Made by a program: the position numbers and the translations under genes. DNA of 64,000 bases, taken from AP-15 sp963700185 (GTDB taxonomy: Bacteria; Pseudomonadota; Alphaproteobacteria; ATCC43930; CGMCC-115725). The stretch lies in NCBI GenBank assembly GCA_963700185.1, contig CAVOWP010000031.1, positions 124,001-188,000 of the forward strand. The letters run 5' to 3'. The notes beneath the pieces were generated by a model. That model did not search any database. It was given only the letters and a program-made list of their open reading frames with translations, and had not been told where the DNA came from. Shown piece by piece: positions 57,633 through 64,000 of this stretch (the first letter of the stretch is position 1; each line of letters starts with the position of its first letter).

Positions 57633-59276
57633 GTGTTCACAGGATCTTCCCGGCTCGGCTCGGCGCTGACCGGCGTACTTGCAATAGCGATAGGAGGCGT
57701 GCTCGTGTCGACTGTTTCGGTTGCCCAGAACACACCGACCGAGATCGACACCTCGGCGATGCAGCCCGGCGGGGAACCGGAGGACTTCACCTTCGGGCGC
57801 ACTGGCCAGGGCGAGGGCGGCAAGTGGACCGTCGTCGCCGATCCGACGGCGGCGAAGGGCCGCGCGATCGCGCAAATAAGTAAGGATCGCACCGATTACC
57901 GGTTCCCCATTGCTATTTACAAACCCTACTCGGGTAAGAACCTCGAAATCTCGGTGCGGTTCAAACCCGTAGCGGGGACGGTCGACGAGGCCGGCGGTGT
58001 CGCTCTGCGTTTGCTGACGCCGGACGATTACTACGTGGCCCGTGCGAACGCGCTCGAAGACAATGTGCGATTTTATCGGGTGGTCAAAGGCAGTCGGCAG
58101 CAAATCGCCGGTGCCAACATCAAGGTCTCGGCGAACCAGTGGCACACGCTGGCGCTCAAGGCCGAGGGAGACCGCTTCACGGTCTCCTTTGACGGCAACG
58201 CACTGATCTCGGCGCAAGACGGGAACTTTTCCGGCCGCCGCCATAAGAACGAAGGAGACAGCATGAACACCACGGTCCGCGTGCGTCCGCTCCTGTTCAA
58301 GCCACACCGCTTGAACGGGCTTTCCGAGCGGCTGCTGGTCAGCCATTACGAAAACAATTACGGCGGCGCCTTGCGCCGCCTGAACGCAATCGAAGAGCGT
58401 CTGGCCGGCTACGATTGGGCGCGCGCTCCGGTGTTCGAGACCAACGGGCTCAAGCGCGAGGAGCTGATCGCGAGCGGCTCCGTAATCCTACACGAGGTCT
58501 ATTTCAGTGGGCTGGGAGGCACTGGCGGCGACCCTCCCGTGGGCAGCGCCATTGCGCAAGCAATCGAGCGTGATTTCGGCAGCATAGGGGCCTGGCGCTC
58601 AGAGTTCACCGGCATCGCCAAGGCACAAGGAGGAGGCTCCGGCTGGACCCTGCTTGTCTGGTCGGAGCGCCTGGGGCGGCTTGTCAATCAGTGGGCCGCC
58701 GATCATGCACATGGCCTTCCGGGTGCAGAACCGATCCTTGCCCTCGATATGTATGAGCACGCCTATCACCTCGATTTTGGGGCCACGGCCGCTTCCTATG
58801 TCGACGCTATCATGGCGAACCTGCATTGGGAGCGGATCGACGCTCGATTTCGCGCAGCTATGGGAGAAGAGAGCAATGCGGATGATCGGTTCCTGCCCGC
58901 GGGCGCGCCGACAGAGGCGGATGCGCGGGTCGCCGTCGAGGAGCTTCAGCGGGTCCTTGCCCTGGGCGATGGCGCGCGGCCGCCGTATCTGCTCGACGTC
59001 TGCCTTGCGATCGACTTGCCGCGGCGCACCGACATGCTCCTCGGAGCGGTATTGCGCGCGCCGGACACGATAGATGACTGGGCCGAGGAGCTCCCCCGCG
59101 ACCGGCCGATCGTCGTCTGCTGCATTTGCGGATTTCAGGTGAGCGGGGAAACGACCATTGAGCTGCGTCGGCGCGGATATGACGCCCGCTCCTTGGCGGG
59201 AGGCATCGCCGCCTGGCACGCGATCGGGGGCGCAACGGTGCCAATCGACACCGGGACCTACGCCAGTGCCGCCTGA
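57633..59276 (+). CDS. DUF1080-like / Fe-Mn superoxide dismutase / rhodanese tripartite polypeptide
   Basis: 547 residues. About 1-200: signal-like N terminus and a DUF1080/LamG-like domain (DFTFGRTGQGEGGKWTVVAD, ANQWHTLALKAEGDRFTVSF) that is cut short at DGNFSG. About 211-410: an Fe/Mn-SOD domain with metal ligands in SHYENNYGG, GSVILHEVYFSG and LALDMYEHAYHLDFG. About 440-547: rhodanese with VVCCICGFQVSG. A GAAGGAG site precedes ATG 58263, so the SOD-rhodanese part can be translated on its own. The first junction is probably a deletion that fused two genes in frame. The SOD part corresponds to ChrC of chromate operons. Confidence 0.85.
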   Translation: MFTGSSRLGSALTGVLAIAIGGVLVSTVSVAQNTPTEIDTSAMQPGGEPEDFTFGRTGQGEGGKWTVVADPTAAKGRAIAQISKDRTDYRFPIAIYKPYSGKNLEISVRFKPVAGTVDEAGGVALRLLTPDDYYVARANALEDNVRFYRVVKGSRQQIAGANIKVSANQWHTLALKAEGDRFTVSFDGNALISAQDGNFSGRRHKNEGDSMNTTVRVRPLLFKPHRLNGLSERLLVSHYENNYGGALRRLNAIEERLAGYDWARAPVFETNGLKREELIASGSVILHEVYFSGLGGTGGDPPVGSAIAQAIERDFGSIGAWRSEFTGIAKAQGGGSGWTLLVWSERLGRLVNQWAADHAHGLPGAEPILALDMYEHAYHLDFGATAASYVDAIMANLHWERIDARFRAAMGEESNADDRFLPAGAPTEADARVAVEELQRVLALGDGARPPYLLDVCLAIDLPRRTDMLLGAVLRAPDTIDDWAEELPRDRPIVVCCICGFQVSGETTIELRRRGYDARSLAGGIAAWHAIGGATVPIDTGTYASAA

Positions 59277-59378
59277 GAGCGCATGACGAACGCAGGTGGG
59301 CAAACTGTGAAGGAACATGGCGCGCGTTCTCTGGATCGAGGTAGAGGAAAAATCCCTGTTCGGAGGAGGAATGGAGTC

Positions 59379-59633
59379 ATGACGTCAAGAGCATTTCAAC
59401 TGCTATCGTTTATCGCCGCGATCGGCTTTTGGACCACGGAAGCGGCTCCCGCCCGGGCCGAGGGCAGCGACCCCGCGGCATTGGCCGCTGCTATGAAAGA
59501 CGCGACCGCGACCTTGCAAGGCGGGCTCAAAGCCAGCGAGCCGGAGGGGGACCCCGATCTCGGCCAAGTTCGAGCTGAGATGACCCTGCTGCAGGGGACG
59601 AGTTTGAAGAAAGTGACAGAGAAGCTCGACTGA
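59379..59633 (+). CDS. PepSY-like secreted protein with apparent internal deletion
   Basis: 84 residues from ATG 59379 (GGAGGAGG upstream). Signal peptide to ARA; then LAAAMKDATATLQGGLKASE, the start of PepSY-type proteins; then AEMTLLQGTSLKKVTEKLD, which looks like their far C terminus. The middle of a protein normally near twice this length seems missing. It lies between the SOD and DUF1259 genes of the operon. Confidence 0.6.
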   Translation: MTSRAFQLLSFIAAIGFWTTEAAPARAEGSDPAALAAAMKDATATLQGGLKASEPEGDPDLGQVRAEMTLLQGTSLKKVTEKLD

Positions 59634-59680
59634 GAGCGGCGGGTTGGGATTGCCCGTCTGACCACTGAAGGAGGATGACA

Positions 59681-60577
59681 ATGAGATTCCATCTGAGACA
59701 GTTTGCGCTCATGGCTCTGCTTGCCGGAGCGCCCGGTGGTGCCTTTGCGGCCGATGACGCCTGGCAGGCACAAGTCGGCGCGGCGCTTGGAAAAACCGGC
59801 TCGGCGGCGCCGGGTGGCATCTACCGGGTCGGCCTACCGCGTACCGATCTCAAAGTCACGCTCGACGGCGTCGAACTGAAACCTGGCTTCGCGCTCGGCG
59901 GCTGGCTGGCTTTCGAGAAAATGGGCGAAGAAGGCATGGTGATGGGCGATCTCGTGCTGACTATGGACGAGGTCAACCCGATCATGACAAAGCTCGCCGC
60001 GGGCGGCATCGAGATCACGGCACTGCACAACCACCTTCTGCGCAACCAGCCGTTCACGATGTATATGCATGTGCAGGGAAACGGCGATCCGGTGAAGCTC
60101 GCCGCAGCACTTCATGCGGCGCTCGCCGAAAGCAAGACGCCGCTCTCTGCTGCAGCCGCCCCATCGCCCACGCCGCCGCCGATCGATCTCGATACCGCGG
60201 CTATCGATCAGGCGCTCGGCGCCAAGGGGACCAATAACGGCGGCGTTTACCAGTTTGGCATTCCCCGCGCGGAGCCGATAAAGGACGGCAGGATGGACGT
60301 CCCGCCGCCAATGGGCTCGGCCAATGCGATCAATTTTCAGCCCACGGGCGGCGGCAAGGCGGCGATCACCGGCGATTTCGTGCTGATCGCGAAAGAGGTG
60401 AACCCGGTGCTGAAGGCATTGCGCGAGCACGGAATCGAAGTTACGGCGATCCACAATCACATGCTCGACGACCAGCCGCATCTTTACTTCATGCACTTCT
60501 GGGCCAATGACGACGCCAGGAAGCTTGCCGAAGGCCTGAAGGCAGCGCTGGCGCAAATCAATATCGCGAAGAGCTGA
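59681..60577 (+). CDS. DUF1259 (LppY/LpqO-like) secreted protein, two repeats
   Basis: 298 residues from ATG 59681, six bases after AAGGAGG. Signal peptide to FAA, then two DUF1259 units: GIEITALHNHLLRNQPFTMY (about 107-126) and GIEVTAIHNHMLDDQPHLYF (about 262-281), each with a HNH motif that may bind metal, joined by a Pro-rich linker. Often found in oxidative-stress or chromate clusters; function unknown. Confidence 0.9.
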   Translation: MRFHLRQFALMALLAGAPGGAFAADDAWQAQVGAALGKTGSAAPGGIYRVGLPRTDLKVTLDGVELKPGFALGGWLAFEKMGEEGMVMGDLVLTMDEVNPIMTKLAAGGIEITALHNHLLRNQPFTMYMHVQGNGDPVKLAAALHAALAESKTPLSAAAAPSPTPPPIDLDTAAIDQALGAKGTNNGGVYQFGIPRAEPIKDGRMDVPPPMGSANAINFQPTGGGKAAITGDFVLIAKEVNPVLKALREHGIEVTAIHNHMLDDQPHLYFMHFWANDDARKLAEGLKAALAQINIAKS

Positions 60578-60579
60578 GC

Positions 60580-61569
60580 ATGTTGGCGCGGTCGATCTTG
60601 CTGGCGGCGGCAAGCTTGATGTGGCCCGCCACTGTGGTGGCGCAGACGGCGGGCGCGCCTCTCGTACTCGAGACGAAGATCCCGCTGGGCCAAGTCAGCA
60701 ACCGCATCGACCACCTGGGCATCGATGTGAAGCGCCAGCGGCTGTTTGTTGCCGAGCTCGGCAACAACAGCCTGGGCGTCGTCGATCTGGCAGCCGGGAA
60801 GGTGCTGCGCACGATCGCCGGCTTGAGCGAGCCCCAGGGCGTCGCCTATGTCCCGTTCGCCGACAGCGTCTTTGTGGCGAATGCCGGCGACGGCTCGGTG
60901 CACGTACTGCGCGGCGACGATCTTGCGCCGATTGGACGCATCGAGCTCGGCGAGGATGCCGACAATGTGCGGGTGGACACTCAACGCAATCGGGTGCTGG
61001 TGGGTTACGGCAACGGCGCGCTCGCCGTGATCGATCCGGCAACCCGCACCAAGGTGTCTGATATCCGTCTCAAGGGACATCCGGAAAGTTTTCAGATCGA
61101 CGAGACCGGGACCAAGGTTTTTGTCAATGTGCCGGACGCGCGTGATGTCGAGATGGCGGATCTTGCGTCCGAGGCGAACCGATCTTTGCCGATGCAGGGC
61201 GCAGGATCGAATTTTCCGATGGCGATCGACCGCGACGCGCACCGGGTTCTCGTCGTCTTTCGCAACCCGCCGACGTTGATGGCGCTTTCCAGCGAGGACG
61301 GACGCGTCGTCGCCAAGATCGGGACGTGCGGCGACGCCGATGACGTCTTCGTCGATGCCAAGCGCCGCCGCGTTTATGTGAGTTGCGGCGAAGGGGTCGT
61401 CGATGTTCTCGAGCAAGTCGAGACCGGCTACCGGCGCCTCGCGCGCGTGCCGACGGTATCGGGAGCGCGCACTTCGCTCTTCGTTCCCGAATTGGACAGG
61501 CTCTTTTTGGCGGTGCGGGCGAGGTCAAGAGAACCGGCGGCGATTTGGGTGTTCCGGCCGCTACTGTGA
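60580..61569 (+). CDS. Secreted YVTN/YncE-like beta-propeller protein
   Basis: 329 residues. Signal peptide to VVAQ, then repeated blades such as RQRLFVAELGNNSLGVVDLA, DSVFVANAGDGSVHVLRGDD, RNRVLVGYGNGALAVIDPAT and RRRVYVSCGEGVVDVLEQVE. Seven-bladed propeller expected; role in the operon unknown. Next gene overlaps by GTGA. Confidence 0.9.
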   Translation: MLARSILLAAASLMWPATVVAQTAGAPLVLETKIPLGQVSNRIDHLGIDVKRQRLFVAELGNNSLGVVDLAAGKVLRTIAGLSEPQGVAYVPFADSVFVANAGDGSVHVLRGDDLAPIGRIELGEDADNVRVDTQRNRVLVGYGNGALAVIDPATRTKVSDIRLKGHPESFQIDETGTKVFVNVPDARDVEMADLASEANRSLPMQGAGSNFPMAIDRDAHRVLVVFRNPPTLMALSSEDGRVVAKIGTCGDADDVFVDAKRRRVYVSCGEGVVDVLEQVETGYRRLARVPTVSGARTSLFVPELDRLFLAVRARSREPAAIWVFRPLL

Positions 61570-62360
61570 AATCGGTCGAAGGCGTCGCCGCAATCGCATC
61601 GGCGGCCGCGCTTGCCTGCTGGTGCGGCGCCGCGCAGGCCTATCGTCCATTCGACGGCACGGATGCAGCCGTGGCGGAAACTGGGGAGGTCGAATTCGAG
61701 CTTGGCCCAGTCGAGTACCTTCGCGCTGGAGCCGATCGCACACTGCTCGCCCCCAATGTAAGAGTCAATTACGGCTTCACACCCGGCTGGGAAGCGGTGC
61801 TCGAGGGTATACTTTCGCACGGTCTTACCGCTGATATCCCCGGGACAAGCCTGGTTGAGAACGACGCCTTTCTGAAAGCGGTGCTGCGCGAGGGCAGCCT
61901 GCAAGAGAAATCCGGGCCCAGCATCGCAACCGAATTCGGCGTTCTGTTGCCGGGGATCAATGACGAACATGGCACGGGTGCGAGCCTTGCCAGTATCGTG
62001 TCGCAGCGCTGGGACTGGGGAACGGTGCACCTCAATGCTCAAATTGAGCTTACCCGCGAGCAGCACGCCGATTACTTTCTCGATACCATCATCGAGGGCC
62101 CGCGCGACTGGGTGGTGCGGCCCGTCTGCGAAATCTTTTACGAACGCGATGTCAGTGTGTTTCGCACGCGTTCCGCGCTGATCGGGGCGATCTGGCAGGT
62201 GCAAGACAACATTGCAGTCGACTTTGGACTGCGGGGAGCGCATGTCAACGACCACACCGTGGGCCAGATTCGCGCCGGGGTGACCCTTGCCTTCGGCGTC
62301 ACCAAGGGGCCCGATATTTTGTCGCGCCTCGTCGCGACGACGCTGCACGGAGTGCACTAA
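61566..62360 (+). CDS. Outer-membrane-type beta-rich protein
   Basis: 264 residues from a GTG that overlaps the propeller stop. Signal-like N terminus to AQAYRPF, then alternating beta strands (VEFELGPVEYLRA, VRVNYGFTPGWEAVLEGI, VHLNAQIELTR, AVDFGLRGAHVND) and a final VTLAFGVTKG, as in porin-like or phenol-pathway MetA-type proteins. Function unknown. Confidence 0.72.
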   Translation: MKSVEGVAAIASAAALACWCGAAQAYRPFDGTDAAVAETGEVEFELGPVEYLRAGADRTLLAPNVRVNYGFTPGWEAVLEGILSHGLTADIPGTSLVENDAFLKAVLREGSLQEKSGPSIATEFGVLLPGINDEHGTGASLASIVSQRWDWGTVHLNAQIELTREQHADYFLDTIIEGPRDWVVRPVCEIFYERDVSVFRTRSALIGAIWQVQDNIAVDFGLRGAHVNDHTVGQIRAGVTLAFGVTKGPDILSRLVATTLHGVH

Positions 62361-63625
62361 TGCGGGGGCGATGGTCGACCGGTGACGAGTGGTGGCGGCC
62401 AATGCCTCCCGGGGCCTCGGCCGACGCGTTGCGTGTATTGACGGCGCGCGGCGTGCGGGCGTTTGGTGATGGCTTTGTCGCCCTGCTCTTGCCGATCTAC
62501 CTGGTCGAGCTCGGGTTCAGCGCGCTGGCAATCGGTGCGATCGTGACCAGCACGCTGATCGGTACGGCCATCCTCACGCTCGGGGTCGGGTGGATCGCCA
62601 ACCGATATTCCCGGCGGTCGCTTCTCCTCGTAGCGGCGGTGCTGATGGCGGCGACCGGCGCCGGCTTTGCACTGATCACCGATTTCTGGCCGCTCATCGT
62701 CATCGCCTTCGTCGGCACAATGAACCCGACTTCGGGGGATGCGAGCATTTTCGCGCCCCTCGAACAGACGGTGCTCACTCAGACGATCGAGCCGCACCGC
62801 AGAACTGCGCTCTTTGCGCGTTACAGCCTCATCGGCTCCGCCGCGGCCGCGCTCGGCGTGCTGGCGGCGGCGCTTCCCGACGTCATGACGATATGGACCG
62901 GCTGCACCCGGACGGCGGCCATGCAGCTGATGTTCACCCTTTATGCGGCATTGGGATTGGTCGCCTTCCTGGTCTACCGGCCGCTCTCGCCTGCGGTCGA
63001 GATTGCCGACGAGGCGCCAAAAGCGCCACTGCAGCAATCAAAGATGCTGGTCTATGGCATGGCCGCTCTCTTCGGCATGGATTCATTCGGCACCGGTTTT
63101 TTGGTGCAATCGCTGCTCGCGCTGTGGCTTTATCAGGCATTCCACGTTTCGGTTGCGACCGCCGCAGCGATCTTGTTCTGGAGCAGCCTTTGTTCAGCAC
63201 TGTCCTATCTCGTTGCGGTGCCGATCGCCGCGCGGATCGGGCTCATCAACACGATGGTGTTCACGCATCTGCCGTCCAACGTTCTTTTGATCCTGCTCCC
63301 GTTCGCCCCCAACCTTGGGACCGCAATCGGCCTGCTGCTTGCGCGCAGCGCGCTGTCGCAAATGGATGTGCCGACACGGGCCTCTTACGTGATGGCTGTG
63401 GTAACCCCGCCCGAGCGGCCGGCGGCGGCCAGCATCACCGCGGTCCCGAAGACCTTCGCCTGGGCGGCGGGCTCGATGATTTCCGGCTATTTGCTGACGC
63501 TTTCGAGCTTCGGCTGGCCGCTCGTGATCGCCGGCGTCATCAAAGGCGTCTACGACATTCTGCTGCTGATCAAGTTTCAGAACGTGCGCCCTCCCGAGGA
63601 GACCGCCGCCCTATCGGCACAGTGA
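62360..63625 (+). CDS. MFS transporter
   Basis: 421 residues, 12 predicted membrane segments in two halves. GVGWIANRYSRRSLLLVAAV is the loop 2-3 motif, and SALSYLVAVPIAARIGLINT the mirror in the second half. Start overlaps the previous stop (TAATG). Substrate unknown; with the chr and SOD genes a role in metal or oxidant export is a guess. Confidence 0.9.
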   Translation: MRGRWSTGDEWWRPMPPGASADALRVLTARGVRAFGDGFVALLLPIYLVELGFSALAIGAIVTSTLIGTAILTLGVGWIANRYSRRSLLLVAAVLMAATGAGFALITDFWPLIVIAFVGTMNPTSGDASIFAPLEQTVLTQTIEPHRRTALFARYSLIGSAAAALGVLAAALPDVMTIWTGCTRTAAMQLMFTLYAALGLVAFLVYRPLSPAVEIADEAPKAPLQQSKMLVYGMAALFGMDSFGTGFLVQSLLALWLYQAFHVSVATAAAILFWSSLCSALSYLVAVPIAARIGLINTMVFTHLPSNVLLILLPFAPNLGTAIGLLLARSALSQMDVPTRASYVMAVVTPPERPAAASITAVPKTFAWAAGSMISGYLLTLSSFGWPLVIAGVIKGVYDILLLIKFQNVRPPEETAALSAQ

Positions 63626-63654
63626 AACCCGTGCAGTGAAACTGGAGAGATCCG

Positions 63655-64000
63655 ATGACGATCGAACTTGAAAGAAGGGCTTTTGTTCATGCCGGCGTGG
63701 CGCTTGCCGCCGGAGCCGCCGCGGCTGCCGCGGTTGCGCCCGCCGCGGCGCAAACCGCGGGTCCGGCTGCGGCTGGGCCAAAGCCGATGACCTTCGACGT
63801 CAAACCGATGCCGTTCGACCCGACGAAGATCAAAGGCTTGTCGGAGAAGATCCTCACCAGCCACTACGCCAACAACTACACCGGCGCGGTCAAACGGCTC
63901 AATCAGATCACCGAGCAGCTCGCCGGGCTCGATTACGCCAAGGCGCCCGGATACCTGATCAACGGGCTGAAGCGCGAGGAATTGATCGCCACCAATTCGA
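63655..64000 (+). CDS. Fe/Mn superoxide dismutase, N-terminal part (cut by window edge)
   Basis: 115 residues visible. Tat- or Sec-like leader with ERRAFVHAGVALAAG and Ala-rich stretch to AAAQ, then FDPTKIKGLSEKILTSHYAN with the first metal His in SHYANNY, and INGLKREELIATNS at the edge. It is a close relative of the SOD part at 58263-58860, so the operon has two SODs, this one exported. Confidence 0.87.
   Translation, partial: MTIELERRAFVHAGVALAAGAAAAAAVAPAAAQTAGPAAAGPKPMTFDVKPMPFDPTKIKGLSEKILTSHYANNYTGAVKRLNQITEQLAGLDYAKAPGYLINGLKREELIATNS

Overview
The window is high-GC DNA with alphaproteobacterial character, most like Hyphomicrobiales or Rhodospirillales. Signs of this are an HpnM/MlaC-like protein, biuret hydrolases, a chrBA chromate cluster, dispersed GTCATTGCGAGCGNAGCGAAGC and CCCGCGAAAGCGGG repeats, and pheS-pheT. 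No tRNA, rRNA or CRISPR array was found.

Layout. 1-6.1 kb: the 5' part of a type I polyketide synthase (KS-AT-DH-MT-ER, running off the left edge, minus strand) with an early frameshift. 6.6-13 kb: a nitrogen/amide catabolism group of an allophanate-hydrolase-like amidase, two biuret-hydrolase-like isochorismatase-family enzymes and an NCS2-type permease, followed by a Rieske oxygenase. 13-17.3 kb: HD phosphohydrolase, SAM methyltransferase, Lrp regulator, orphan HigA and acpS. 17.4-24.9 kb: an accessory island. 25.0-27.1 kb: a D-threonine-aldolase-like (DSD1) gene, a partial copy of it and a DUF433/DUF5615 toxin-antitoxin pair. 27.4-45 kb: mostly ordinary metabolism, transport and envelope genes, with small orphan defence-like genes at 38-39 kb. 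45-52 kb: a colicin-E3-like RNase with its partner, an ankyrin protein, and pheS-hicA-hicB-pheT. 52-64 kb: LLM oxidoreductase, TauE permease and MmgE/PrpD, then a long plus-strand chromate/oxidative-stress operon (chrB, chrA, a DUF1080-SOD-rhodanese polypeptide, PepSY remnant, DUF1259, beta-propeller, outer-membrane-type protein, MFS, second SOD).

The most unusual region is 17.4-24.9 kb. Overlapping genes encode an acyl-carrier-like protein, an XRE regulator, an ImmA/IrrE metalloprotease carrying a C-terminal chagasin-like (I42) cysteine-protease-inhibitor domain, and a papain-like C1 protease. The C1 protease gene is split exactly before its catalytic-Asn motif by a complete group II intron. 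A thymidylate-synthase-like gene overlaps the 3' exon. A MazG-like gene and a gene resembling the 5-hmdU DNA kinase / thymine pyrophosphorylase helical family follow. Diverged direct-repeat fragments of the DSD1 gene lie on both sides of the island.

About ten single-base frameshifts interrupt otherwise well-conserved proteins. In four of them, removing one base restores a GANTC (CcrM) site, which suggests systematic base-calling errors at methylated sites. Many of the broken genes may therefore be intact in the organism.
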